A DNA stretch of 35,773 nucleotides from Alphaproteobacteria bacterium (GTDB taxonomy: Bacteria; Pseudomonadota; Alphaproteobacteria; Rhizobiales; OSC116). The position numbers and the translations under genes were made by a program. Location: NCBI GenBank assembly GCA_002400495.2, contig NVQL02000027.1:1-35773 (forward strand). The letters are read 5' to 3'. Each line of letters starts with the position of its first letter. Within the stretch, counting starts at the first letter, position 1. Of this stretch, positions 1 to 8,312 are shown piece after piece. Under the pieces are notes generated by a model. It had not been told where the DNA came from. It did no database searches and saw only the letters and a list, made by a program, of their open reading frames with translations.

Positions 1-241
1 GAATTTGACATTATCCCAATTGCATATATATTTTGGAGGCAGATTAGATGACGTATTAGACATATAATTTAGCTGACACAGAATTCTGAACAGTCTCCTC
101 ACAAAACTTGCTCACTACGGCACAGCATTCCTAGCATTAGCAGTTGCCATTCTAGCACTCTACGGTTGGCCAGAACTCCTCACATATCCAAAAGCAGACG
201 AGTTGCCATTCTGCATGAATCCCAGTCCAATAAAGCTTGGG
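1..241. other. Leading non-coding stretch with a possible ORF remnant
   Basis: No intact gene is visible here. On the plus strand an open frame without an ATG runs from about 77 to the TAG at 241. It would encode about 50 residues with one hydrophobic segment (AFLALAVAILALYGW). It may be the tail of a degraded membrane protein, but nothing links it to a family. A GGAGG box near 35 is followed by an ATG that reaches a stop after two codons. The first interspersed repeat begins at 242. Confidence 0.3.
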
Positions 242-445
242 TAGCACTCCTGCCAACACAGGGATTCTCCCATTCATACGTTCCTACGGCCTATCGGCCT
301 TCTCACTGTTAGCACTTGCGTGCGCAGCGCACACCTGCGGCGCGCACAGCTAGCCGACCGCGCGTCGGTCACATAGTTTGCCTTGCGACTTCTGGGCGCA
401 CTCGCCGAACCACAGGGATTCTTGCGGGCAAACAGAAATTCAGAA
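242..445 (+). repeat. Interspersed modular repeat, copy R1
   Basis: This copy pairs with R2 (1140-1381) as a direct repeat; both start with the same 20-odd bases (TAGCACTCCTGCCAACACAG) and share most of the following 200 bp. Landmarks found in the whole family are CATTCATACGTTC, then a small hairpin (GGCC-TATC-GGCC), then TGTTAGCACTTGCGTGCG and GACCGCGCGT. R1 and R2 lack the TTCGAACGGCCGC module present in R4-R9 and carry a different 3' half. The copy ends just before the promoter of the toxin gene. Confidence 0.85.
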
Positions 446-449
446 CCCA

Positions 450-488
450 TCCCCCACAGTTGACAATCTGTCCCCCACAGTTTACACT
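450..488 (+). promoter_or_regulatory. Toxin-antitoxin promoter with paired operator
   Basis: TTGACA (460-465) and TACACT (483-488) are separated by 17 bp and form a sigma70-like promoter. The sequence TCCCCCACAGTT is present twice, at 450 and 471, exactly 21 bp or two helical turns apart. One copy overlaps the -35 and the other the -10. This is what one expects for autorepression by the HTH antitoxin; that role is inferred. The predicted transcription start falls at about 495, directly at the toxin ATG, so the message may be leaderless. Confidence 0.55.
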
Positions 489-495
489 CCACCTC

Positions 496-825
496 ATGAA
501 AAAATACCAAATTGAAGCCTATATTGCCGAAAATGGCAAAGTTCCGTTTCAAGATTGGCTTGCTGGCCTAAAAGACAGCATCGCTCAAACCAAAGTTTAT
601 GCTCGTTTAGACCGTGCCAGCTATGGAAACTTCGGCGATCACAAGCCGATCAAAGGCACAAAAGGCCTATTTGAAATGCGTGATCGGCATGGTGCAGGTT
701 TGCGTATTTATTATACGATTATTGACGCTAAGATTGTTCTGTTATTAGCAGGATCGACCAAAAAAGATCAGAACAAAGTGATCGCGAAAGCCAAGCAATA
801 TTTAGAGGATTTGAACAATGACTAG
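496..825 (+). CDS. Type II toxin, RelE/ParE superfamily (HI1419 / Gp49-like)
   Basis: A protein of 109 aa. The compact basic fold with the core FEMRDRHGAGLRIYYTI followed by a KKDQNKVIAKAKQYLEDL tail matches the phage Gp49-like/HigB branch of RelE/ParE toxins (TIGR02683 type). Known members are ribosome-dependent mRNA interferases; that activity is assumed here. The frame is open upstream to 316, but that part translates the interspersed repeat, so the start is placed at the ATG at 496, right after the promoter. No Shine-Dalgarno sequence is seen. It overlaps the downstream antitoxin gene by 8 bp, with the toxin first, as is usual for this subgroup. Confidence 0.85.
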   Translation: MKKYQIEAYIAENGKVPFQDWLAGLKDSIAQTKVYARLDRASYGNFGDHKPIKGTKGLFEMRDRHGAGLRIYYTIIDAKIVLLLAGSTKKDQNKVIAKAKQYLEDLNND

Positions 826-1126
826 AAAAAAAACCACACCATTTGATTTTTCAGGCCGTGACGAATTGTTGAAAGACCCAAAGAATGCAGCCGTATATTT
901 AGAAGAATGCCTCATAGATGGCGATATGCACTTATTTCAGGAGGCATTAGGCAATGTGGCCAAAGCTCAAGGCGGCATGACAGCACTGGCCGATGAAACT
1001 AACCTCACAAGGCAAGCGCTCTATCGGTCGCTGTCAAAAGACGGTAACCCACAAATGGATACGATTACCAAGGTGCTACACGCAATGGGTATGCGTATAT
1101 CTATTGTACCTGAGACAGCAGCCTAG
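818..1126 (+). CDS. Antitoxin, HTH addiction-module antidote (HI1420 type)
   Basis: A protein of 102 aa. The C-terminal two thirds form a Cro/XRE-like helix-turn-helix: GGMTALADETNLTRQALYRS is followed by LSKDGNPQMDTITKVLHAMGM. This is the characteristic pattern of the TIGR02684 antidote family, whose genes lie directly downstream of HI1419-type toxins. The N-terminal part (SGRDELLKDPKNAAVYLEE) is typical of the toxin-binding segment. Its start overlaps the toxin stop, suggesting translational coupling. It probably binds the two TCCCCCACAGTT repeats upstream of the operon and silences it together with the toxin. Confidence 0.88.
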   Translation: MTRKKTTPFDFSGRDELLKDPKNAAVYLEECLIDGDMHLFQEALGNVAKAQGGMTALADETNLTRQALYRSLSKDGNPQMDTITKVLHAMGMRISIVPETAA

Positions 1127-1139
1127 AGACAAAGCCACT

Positions 1140-1381
1140 TAGCACTCCTGCCAACACAGGGATTCTTCCATTCATACGTTCCTACGGCCTATCGGCTTTC
1201 TCACTGTTAGCACTTGCGTGCGCAGCGCGCACCTAGCGGCGCACACAGCTAGCTTGCCGCGCGTCGGCCACACAGTTTGCCTTGCGGCTTCTGGGCGCAC
1301 TTGTCGAATCGCAGGGGTGCTTGCGGGCATACGAGGATGCTGAGGTTGCGGTAATTGCGGTAGATAGATATTCAGAATTTG
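1140..1381 (+). repeat. Interspersed modular repeat, copy R2
   Basis: Direct partner of R1 on the other side of the toxin-antitoxin pair. It has the same order of blocks, including the tip hairpin GGCC-TATC-GGCT with one G-U pair, TGTTAGCACTTGCGTGCG and the GCCGCGCGTCGG block. It carries an extra insertion near its end with a tandem TGCGGTAAT/TGCGGTAGA. It ends about 35 bp before the rbfA stop codon. Confidence 0.85.
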
Positions 1382-1416
1382 CGTTTAAAAGGCAGGTAGA
1401 AACTCCGAGCCTGAAT

Positions 1417-1839
1417 CTATAGCTCAGACTCAGAACCTTCATCATCATCACTCTGCAAATCCTGCTGCACATGCGGGTTATTCAGCACTTCGTTGATGTG
1501 ACTGCTATTATCATAAGCACTGTCTTTTTCGAAATTCAGCAGGGGCACTTGCTTCAAATTAATGCTTTTGGCCAACAAGCTGCGGATGAACGGAATGTGC
1601 TGACGGGCGGCTTTGACGACGATTTTGCTGCCTTTGCCGCCGAGCGGTAAAATATACGCCACAGCACTGCGCAAATCAGGGCTGATGCTCACTTCTGTCA
1701 CCGTGATCACATGCGCTTCGAGCACATCATCTTGAATTTTTTGACGGCTGAAAATATCGGCCAATTCATGCCGCAACAATTCGCCCACGCGCAATTGGCG
1801 CTGTGAAGGGCCTTTGCCAGGTTTACCAGGTTTTGCCAT
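1417..1839 (-). CDS. rbfA: 30S ribosome-binding factor RbfA
   Basis: A protein of 140 aa with the RbfA KH-like core. It begins SQRQLRVGELLRHELADIF and continues with the strand VITVTEVSISPDLRSAVAYI and a segment resembling the usual IRSLLAKSINLKQVPLLNF. RbfA binds the 30S subunit during late maturation of 16S rRNA and is needed for cold growth in E. coli. The tail is acidic (SDDDEGSESEL). It follows infB, as in most proteobacteria, but a terminator-like hairpin lies between them, so it may depend on readthrough or on its own promoter in the AT-rich tandem repeat at 1848-1882. Confidence 0.93.
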   Translation of the reverse strand: MAKPGKPGKGPSQRQLRVGELLRHELADIFSRQKIQDDVLEAHVITVTEVSISPDLRSAVAYILPLGGKGSKIVVKAARQHIPFIRSLLAKSINLKQVPLLNFEKDSAYDNSSHINEVLNNPHVQQDLQSDDDEGSESEL

Positions 1840-1882
1840 TTTCTTTTCCCATATCCAATATATATACCCATATTCAATATAT

Positions 1883-1918
1883 AAAAGGGTGCGCTCAAGT
1901 TAAACTCAACCGCACCCT
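1883..1918 (-). terminator. Intrinsic terminator after infB
   Basis: Read on the minus strand, AGGGTGCG pairs perfectly with CGCACCCT (1911-1918 with 1886-1893) and is followed by a short U run. It lies between infB and rbfA and could lower rbfA expression relative to infB. Downstream of it, a tandem of CCCATAT(C/T)CAATATATA sits in front of rbfA. Confidence 0.6.
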
Positions 1919-1939
1919 CATTAATTTTATATGTAAGAC

Positions 1940-4708
1940 TTAAGCCTCAAGCTTATTCTGAATCACTTCAATTTCGAAGCATTCAATCACGTCATCAACT
2001 TTAAGATCATGATATTTTTCAAAGCCCATACCACATTCTTGGCCAACGGCAGCTTCTTTCACTTCATCTTTAAAGCGGCGCAATGTTGAAAGTTTACCTT
2101 CATGGATCACCACATTATCACGCAACAAGCGCACAGATGAGCCGCGGCGCACAACGCCTTCGGTAACCGTACAACCACCAATTTTGCCCAATTTGCTGAT
2201 GTCGAAAATCTCCAAGATTTTGGCATAGCCAATGAAGTTTTCTTTGAGCGTTGGGTCAAGCATGCCGCTCATCGCGTCACGTACATCATCAATTAAGTTG
2301 TAAATGATTGAATAATAACGAATTTCATTGCCTTCACGCTCGGCCAATTCTTTCGCCATTGGGTTGGCTCTTACGTTAAACGCCATAATCACCGCGTTAG
2401 ACGCAGCAGCCAATGCCACATCAGTTTCGTTAATCGCGCCAACACCACTATGGATGATGCGGGCTTTCACTTCTTCATTACCTAGCTTGCCAAGAGCACC
2501 CAAAATGGCTTCAACAGAACCTTGCACATCGCCTTTAAGCAAGATGTTAAATTCTTTCATCTCAGAAGCTTTGAGGCTTTCCATCATTGATTCAAGGCTG
2601 GTAATGCCGCTACTGTCAACAATGCTTGATAAATCACGAGCTTTGTTAATGCGGTATTCAGTTAGCTCACGAGCGCGGGCTTCATTTTCTACCACGGCAA
2701 ATGGCTCACCAGCGCTTGGTGCAGCATCAAGGCCTAATATTTCAACCGGCATAGAAGGGCCAGCTTTGGCAATGTTGCGATCATGATCATCTATCAACGC
2801 CCGCACGCGGCCATAAGTTGTGCCCGCAACGACAATGTTACCAATGCTGATTGTACCATTTTGCACCAACACAGTGGCCACAGGGCCACGGCCACGGTCA
2901 AGCTTGGCTTCAACCACCACGCCATCGGCAGGGCGGTCAGGGTTGGCTTTCATATCAACCAACTCAGCTTGTAGCAAGATAGCATCGAGCAATTTATCTA
3001 GGTTCATTTTTTCGGTAGCTGAAACTTCAACTTCCAAAATGTCACCACCCATGCTTTCGACAAACACTTCATGTTGCAACAATTCATTGCGCACACGAGC
3101 GGGGTCGGCTGATGGTTTGTCCATTTTGTTAATCGCCACAATGATCGGCACATTTGCCGCTTTGGCATGATTAATGGCTTCAATGGTTTGCGGCATCACA
3201 CCGTCATCACCCGCCACAACCAAAATAACAATGTCAGTCGCATTGGCACCACGTGCCCGCATTTCAGTAAACGCGGCATGGCCAGGTGTATCAAGGAAGG
3301 TAATTAAATCACCACCTTCAGTGGTTACCTGATAAGCACCAATATGCTGAGTGATACCACCAGCTTCGCCAGTCACCACATCGGCATTGCGGAATGCATC
3401 GAGCAATGAAGTTTTACCATGGTCAACATGGCCCATAACGGTCACAATAGGAGCCCGTTTGATGAGTTTGCTTTCATCATCCTCTGCGGTGATAAAGCCT
3501 TCTTCAACATCAGCTTCGGATACGCGTTTGGCAGTATGACCCATTTCTTCAACGATCAATTCGGCCATTTCAGTATCGATATTATCTGATGGGTTGACCA
3601 TTTGGCCTTGCTGCATCAGAATTTTAATCACATCCACTGCACGTTCTGACATACGGTTGGCAAGTTCTTGCACAGTGATGATATCTGGAATGGTCACTTC
3701 GCGTGATACTTTTTCACGCGGGGTTTGAATGCCGCGCTGTTGCGCAAGTACACGTTTTTGACGGCGCTTCATAGAAGCCAATGAACGTTCACGTGGGTTA
3801 TCACTATTCAACGCATTCGATAGGGTTAAACGACCCCGATTACGCTCGGGTGCCATGCCTTTGCGGGCAGGGGTTGCATTGCGATTTTGATCGGCACGGC
3901 CTTTTTTGGCATCTGCGCCAAATGTACGGCGTGGGGTTTTGCTGGTTTCTGTTGATTCTGCTGCGCCTGTAACTCTTGGTGTGGGGCGGTTCGCTCTGTC
4001 ACCAGGCCGAGCAGGTCTATCACCAGTACGAGCGGGTCTATCGCCAGTGCGGGCAGGTCTGTCGCCTTGTGGGCGCGCGGGGCGGTCACCACTAGGGCGG
4101 GCATCGCGGCCTGTTTGTTCGCGTCTTTGTGGCGTACGGCTGCGTTCTTCACCGCGGCGTGTCGCATTAGGGCCTGCTTCGCGTGATGTCGGGCGTGAAG
4201 CCCCTTTAGCAGGTGCTTCTTGTGTAGCCGCTTCCGCAGCTTTGACAGCATCGGCTTCTTTGGTAATTTTAGCCGCTTCGCGTGCGGCAATTTCTGCCGC
4301 TTCGGCTTCGCGTTTAGAACGGCGATCGGCGGTTTCTTTTAAGCGTCTTTCTTCATCGGCTTTGCGGCGCGCATCATCTTTTGCCGCATTGGCGCGGGCA
4401 AATGCCAAAGCGCGGTTACGGGCTTCTTGCTCAGATGATGATAAACCACCTGTTGGGCCGCCCTTGCCGCCACCTTTACCACCTTGGCGCGGCTTATTGC
4501 CACCACCAGCTGGCTTATTGCCGCCAGGTTTGTTGAATGCCCGTGGGGCAGGTTTATTAGGAACAAATATTTTCTTACGTTTTTTCACGACGACATCTGT
4601 ACGACCTGCGCCTGCCGAGCTACGTGCAGCTCCTGCATCGCCGCCCACTTTAAGGCTAAGCTTTTTACGGCCATTGTCATCAGCATTATTATTGTCTTTA
4701 TCCGTCAT
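1940..4708 (-). CDS. infB: Translation initiation factor IF-2
   Basis: A protein of 922 aa. The GTPase motifs are clear: GHVDHGKT (residues about 426-433), DTPGH (473-477) and NKMD (527-530), followed by the domain II and III segments and the C-terminal fMet-tRNA-binding domain. An IF2_N-like segment ([18 protein letters not shown]) lies at 337-353. The first 300 residues are a long low-complexity charged region. It contains a DRPAR tandem (about 208-240), with matching short repeats at 3990-4090 in the DNA. IF-2 delivers initiator tRNA to the 30S subunit and promotes subunit joining. It lies in the nusA operon, as is standard. Confidence 0.97.
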   Translation of the reverse strand: MTDKDNNNADDNGRKKLSLKVGGDAGAARSSAGAGRTDVVVKKRKKIFVPNKPAPRAFNKPGGNKPAGGGNKPRQGGKGGGKGGPTGGLSSSEQEARNRALAFARANAAKDDARRKADEERRLKETADRRSKREAEAAEIAAREAAKITKEADAVKAAEAATQEAPAKGASRPTSREAGPNATRRGEERSRTPQRREQTGRDARPSGDRPARPQGDRPARTGDRPARTGDRPARPGDRANRPTPRVTGAAESTETSKTPRRTFGADAKKGRADQNRNATPARKGMAPERNRGRLTLSNALNSDNPRERSLASMKRRQKRVLAQQRGIQTPREKVSREVTIPDIITVQELANRMSERAVDVIKILMQQGQMVNPSDNIDTEMAELIVEEMGHTAKRVSEADVEEGFITAEDDESKLIKRAPIVTVMGHVDHGKTSLLDAFRNADVVTGEAGGITQHIGAYQVTTEGGDLITFLDTPGHAAFTEMRARGANATDIVILVVAGDDGVMPQTIEAINHAKAANVPIIVAINKMDKPSADPARVRNELLQHEVFVESMGGDILEVEVSATEKMNLDKLLDAILLQAELVDMKANPDRPADGVVVEAKLDRGRGPVATVLVQNGTISIGNIVVAGTTYGRVRALIDDHDRNIAKAGPSMPVEILGLDAAPSAGEPFAVVENEARARELTEYRINKARDLSSIVDSSGITSLESMMESLKASEMKEFNILLKGDVQGSVEAILGALGKLGNEEVKARIIHSGVGAINETDVALAAASNAVIMAFNVRANPMAKELAEREGNEIRYYSIIYNLIDDVRDAMSGMLDPTLKENFIGYAKILEIFDISKLGKIGGCTVTEGVVRRGSSVRLLRDNVVIHEGKLSTLRRFKDEVKEAAVGQECGMGFEKYHDLKVDDVIECFEIEVIQNKLEA

Positions 4709-4828
4709 AGGATTTCTATCTCATTCATCTAGTTAAGCACCTAATATACCCGTATATCGTGCTCATATAATATAAGTTTGCTTACCTATATTCCTTTATC
4801 GCTAAAAAAGCGACTAATTTATGCGTAT

Positions 4829-5485
4829 TTATTCGCCAATAATTGTAATCATGTTTTGCTTGCCATTATATCTGTCCCATTTTTCGATTTTAGCCAGCAA
4901 TGACACGGCCATTGGCCCTGTTTTAATGGCAATATGAATGACCTTTTGTTGGCCTAAACATTTTTCCAATTCTGCGGTGCTAAAATGATCAATTATATAG
5001 CATTTTTTGCCTTTTTTTGCCACAATGGTGCGCATTTTGGCGGTGAGTTTCTTGCGGGTGTCTTTGCCTGCATCATTGGCCACCACATAAATGCGGGTGC
5101 GGCCAGATAAAATGCTTTCTTCGGCTTTTAGATGCCCCATTTGCAAATCGCCAGATTTGCGGCAGATGCTCAACGCATCCAATACATCTTTTTCGAGCAA
5201 ATCGCCAATTAAATCGGCCATGCCATCCATAATTTTAACTTTATGCTTAAAAGCTTTAGTAAATAGATTTTTGGCAATCACTTGTTCGACAAGCTCTTTT
5301 TCGGCGCTAACCCACGCACCACGCCCCGGCAATTTTGCCTTGATATCGGGCGTGACAACATTATCAGGCGAAACCACAAACCGTAACATTTCGGCTTTTT
5401 CAAGCACAGCAGAGGTGGCGACACATTTGCGTGTGTCGTCAACTTTCTGTTTGAAATTCTGCACTGGCTTCTGAGTTTCGCTCAT
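4829..5485 (-). CDS. YlxR (DUF448) RNA-binding protein with L7Ae-like C-terminal part
   Basis: A protein of 218 aa from the ATG at 5485; an in-frame TTG lies directly in front. The N-terminal part (about 20-90) has the YlxR signature: TRKCVATSAVLEKAEMLRFV, then LPGRGAWV. The second half (IGDLLEKDVLDALSICRKSG to about 200) looks like the L7Ae/L30e-type fold often fused to YlxR in alphaproteobacteria. YlxR proteins are small nucleic-acid-binding proteins; in some bacteria they affect RNase P or transcription, but the role here is unknown. It starts 6 bp after the nusA stop, so it is surely cotranscribed with nusA and infB. Confidence 0.88.
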   Translation of the reverse strand: MSETQKPVQNFKQKVDDTRKCVATSAVLEKAEMLRFVVSPDNVVTPDIKAKLPGRGAWVSAEKELVEQVIAKNLFTKAFKHKVKIMDGMADLIGDLLEKDVLDALSICRKSGDLQMGHLKAEESILSGRTRIYVVANDAGKDTRKKLTAKMRTIVAKKGKKCYIIDHFSTAELEKCLGQQKVIHIAIKTGPMAVSLLAKIEKWDRYNGKQNMITIIGE

Positions 5486-5490
5486 CAATA

Positions 5491-7239
5491 TTATGCCTCG
5501 TCTTTATCTGTAGTTTCAACGTCTGTAGCTTCAGCTTCAGCATCGGCATTGTCTTCTTCAACAGTGCCTTCTTCAACTACAGCTTCTTCAGCTTCAGTTT
5601 CGGCTTCGGCTTCTTCAACTACAGCTTCGATTTCTTCAGTTTCAGCTTCTTCGCCTTCAACGTCTTCCTCAACCACTTCAGGTTCAGCTTCAATCCATCC
5701 AGCGTGAATACGCGCTTCGATAATCATCGCTTCGGCTGTTGTGCGGTCAACATTAAGGCCATCAAAATAACCTTTTTCTTTAATCGTTTCGCCTTTTACG
5801 CGTTCTGTCCAACCAACAAGGTCATCAGACGCGCAACCCGCGAAATCATCAACTGAAACAATTTGCTCTTCACCCAAACGCACCAACATTTCGGTGGTCA
5901 TGCTGGTGATGCCAATCAAATCAGGCTCAATGCCCAATTCGCCACAACGGGCTTCCAAATCAGCTTGGCGTTTTTCAAGATATTCGACCGCACGTTGTTG
6001 AATTTCAGTGGCGGTGTCTTCATCAAAGCCTTCAATGGCTGACACTTCTTCAGGCGCGACATAAGCCACTTCTTCGAGTGTCGTAAAACCTTCGGTTGCC
6101 AAAAGCTGCGAAATGGTTTCATCCACATCCAGCGCTTTTGTAAAGCGATCGGTGACCAATTGGAATTCAGCACGATGGCGTTCGCTCTCTTGCTCTTCGG
6201 TCAGAATTTCAATGTTCCAACCCGTAAGCTGTGTGGCAAGCCGTACATTTTGACCACGACGGCCAATCGCCAAAGAAAGCTGATGATCAGGCACAACCAC
6301 TTCAATGCGGTCAAGCTCTTCATCGAGCAGCACTTTTGCCACTTCCGCAGGGGCAAGCGCATTCACAATGAATGCCGCTAAATCTTCAGTCCACGGCACG
6401 ATGTCAATTTTTTCGCCGCCAAGTTCATTAACCACAGCTTGCACCCGCGCACCGCGCATACCAACACAAGCACCAACAGGGTCGATCGATGAATCTGATG
6501 AAATCACCGCGATTTTAGCGCGACTACCAGGGTCACGTGCCACAGATTTAATTTCAATAACACCATCAAAAATCTCAGGCACTTCCTGCGCGAATAATTT
6601 GCTCATAAATTCTGGGCGTGTGCGCGAAAGGAAAATTTGTGGGCCTTTTTGCTCATTATTCACATCATATACATATGCCCGTACGCGGTCACCGTTGCGT
6701 AGGTTTTCGCGTGGCAGCGCTTCGTCACGGCGGATGATGGCTTCGCCGCGGCCAAGGTCGACAATGATATTGCCATATTCAACCCGTTTGACCACACCAT
6801 GTACAATGTCGCCAACCCGATCTTTATATTCATCAAACATTTGCGCGCGCTCAGCATCACGCACCCGTTGCATAATCACTTGTTTGGCACTTTGTGCAGC
6901 AATACGGCCAAATTCAATTGGCGGTAAAACTTCGGCCAAAATGTCACCATAATTGGCATCAGGGTTACGTTTATGCGCTTCGGCCAAGCTAATTTGCTGG
7001 CTGTCATTTTCAATTTCTGATGACACTTCGAGCAAACGGCGGATGACAGTTTCGCCCGTTGTTGGGTCGATGGTCACTTGAATGTTATTGTCGGCACCAT
7101 AACGTGCGGATGCGGCTTTTTGAATGGCATCTGACATGGCTTCCAAAACAACCAATTTATCAATCTGTTTTTCTTGCGCCACGGCATTGGCAATTTGTAA
7201 TAATTCCAAGCGGTTAGCGCTAATTGCTGCATCAGTCAT
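5491..7239 (-). CDS. nusA: Transcription termination/antitermination factor NusA
   Basis: A protein of 582 aa from the ATG at 7239, which overlaps the rimP stop by 8 bp and has GGAG just upstream; four further upstream codons are possible. Domains in order are the N-terminal RNA-polymerase-binding region, S1 (VGDIVHGVVKRVEYGNIIVDLG), the KH domains (PVGACVGMRGARVQAVVNEL and LAIGRRGQNVRLATQLTGW), then two helix-hairpin-helix-like repeats. The last 65 residues or so are an extended acidic Glu/Val/Ala tail, encoded by repetitive DNA at 5500-5690. NusA controls pausing, termination and antitermination and binds RNA polymerase. Confidence 0.97.
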   Translation of the reverse strand: MTDAAISANRLELLQIANAVAQEKQIDKLVVLEAMSDAIQKAASARYGADNNIQVTIDPTTGETVIRRLLEVSSEIENDSQQISLAEAHKRNPDANYGDILAEVLPPIEFGRIAAQSAKQVIMQRVRDAERAQMFDEYKDRVGDIVHGVVKRVEYGNIIVDLGRGEAIIRRDEALPRENLRNGDRVRAYVYDVNNEQKGPQIFLSRTRPEFMSKLFAQEVPEIFDGVIEIKSVARDPGSRAKIAVISSDSSIDPVGACVGMRGARVQAVVNELGGEKIDIVPWTEDLAAFIVNALAPAEVAKVLLDEELDRIEVVVPDHQLSLAIGRRGQNVRLATQLTGWNIEILTEEQESERHRAEFQLVTDRFTKALDVDETISQLLATEGFTTLEEVAYVAPEEVSAIEGFDEDTATEIQQRAVEYLEKRQADLEARCGELGIEPDLIGITSMTTEMLVRLGEEQIVSVDDFAGCASDDLVGWTERVKGETIKEKGYFDGLNVDRTTAEAMIIEARIHAGWIEAEPEVVEEDVEGEEAETEEIEAVVEEAEAETEAEEAVVEEGTVEEDNADAEAEATDVETTDKDEA

Positions 7240-7822
7240 TTGTCTCTCCATCTTTTACATTGTTTTTGGCACGAGCTTTTTGAGCCTTTTTGCCAGCATT
7301 TAATAACGCATCAGTAATCACCAAACGCGCTTCTTCAATATTGTTAAAATCTAGGCCAATAAGTTGTGGCTCGCTAAAACCCTCAACTTCAACAAAGATA
7401 CGAATTTCATTTTCTTCGACATCAAAACCTTCGAGCTTGCCTCGAAAACGCTTGCGGCCATCAATCATATTGGCTAACTCAACCTTGGCTTCCATACCCG
7501 CATTGCGATCAAAATCTATCGGCCGCACCAAAGGACGGCTCATGCCAGGCGATGAAACCTCGAGCCGATACTCATTGGCAATTGGGTCTTCAACCTCTAG
7601 CACTGGCGAAATAGCCCGGCTAATTTTGGCGCAATCATCAACACCCAAAGTACCATCGCTCAAGTTTTCGGCCATAATCTGCACCGTCAAACCATCTTCA
7701 TCACCAATGATGCGAACGCGCACAAGTTGGTAGCCCGCATCTTCGATGACAGGCTCAATAATCTCAGCAATCGTTTTGGCTAGACCATTTTCGTTGGCCA
7801 GTCTTTTGTTCATGTCTACCAT
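7232..7822 (-). CDS. rimP: Ribosome maturation factor RimP
   Basis: A protein of 196 aa. The family signatures are DAGYQLVRVRI, the block VDDCAKISRAISPVLEVEDPI, and EYRLEVSSPGMSRPLVRPIDF. A C-terminal SH3-like domain follows (GRKRFRGKLEGF). RimP assists 30S assembly. The start could be the ATG at 7822 or the one at 7813. It is the first gene of the nusA operon and overlaps nusA by 8 bp, which suggests coupled translation. A hairpin with a U run lies 28 nt upstream of the start. Confidence 0.95.
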   Translation of the reverse strand: MVDMNKRLANENGLAKTIAEIIEPVIEDAGYQLVRVRIIGDEDGLTVQIMAENLSDGTLGVDDCAKISRAISPVLEVEDPIANEYRLEVSSPGMSRPLVRPIDFDRNAGMEAKVELANMIDGRKRFRGKLEGFDVEENEIRIFVEVEGFSEPQLIGLDFNNIEEARLVITDALLNAGKKAQKARAKNNVKDGETND

Positions 7823-7849
7823 TGCGGCATATTTTCCAATTTTGGCAAT

Positions 7850-7878
7850 AAAAAAAGCGGGTCACTGTTGCGGCCCAC
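7850..7878 (-). terminator. Terminator-like hairpin in the rimP-nusA leader
   Basis: On the minus strand, GTGGG (7878-7874) pairs with CCCGC (7861-7857) and is followed directly by a run of six or more U residues. No gene ends just upstream, so it does not obviously serve a preceding gene. It sits 28 nt in front of rimP and could be an attenuator of the nusA operon, which in E. coli is autoregulated by NusA. The stem is only 5 bp with one G-U pair. Confidence 0.4.
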
Positions 7879-7977
7879 TCATATTATTTATGAATTTTAC
7901 ATGCTTGTACTCCGATTTAAGCCACAATGCAAGTTATTAATACGGCGTGCGCTTGCGACACTAACCGCAGCATATTC

Positions 7978-8215
7978 CGAGTTTCTATCCACCCCTTTTT
8001 CAACGTAACGTGCCATCCAGCAAGCCCAATCTATCGTGGGAAAAGAGTCCGAAGCCGCCAGGCTGAGGCAAGGCCGACTGGCCGTCGGGCGGTTAGCCCG
8101 TAGCAAGCACGCGGAGGCGTGCGCCCGCAGGGGCCACTAGCCCACCGAAAGGTGGGCGTAAAAAATGAGACTTCCAGAGCATTAACTAGCAGCTAACTGT
8201 CTTTTTGCAGCCTAT
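7978..8215 (-). repeat. Interspersed modular repeat, copy R3 (diverged)
   Basis: The two ends match the family: GAGTTTCTATCCACCCC at the left and GAGACTTCCAGAG at 8167-8179. The middle has diverged strongly. The tip hairpin is kept with a new sequence, GCCCACC-TTTC-GGTGGGC read on the minus strand. After the CTTCCAGAG end comes the satellite motif TTAACTAGCAGCTAACTG with TCTTTTTGCAGCCTA, also found next to R4 and R6. R3 and R4 are inverted to each other around the transporter cassette. The flanking 7823-7977 and 8216-8312 contain no gene that I can support. Confidence 0.7.
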
Positions 8216-8312
8216 ACCGAATGGCATATATTCGGATATTTGGAGCAGGCATTACAAGCTTGTCATGCCGCTGCATTAATGCTTAACTTATTTTCAAATG
8301 TGAGGTGAAAAT

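Noticed and set aside
316..495. N-terminal extension of the toxin gene from 316
   Set aside because: It reads through repeat R1 and the promoter; a natural start with the full family length is the ATG at 496.
3906..4736. 276-aa open frame on the plus strand opposite infB
   Set aside because: It is the antisense of the low-complexity Arg/Pro/Gly part of IF-2; composition alone keeps the frame open.
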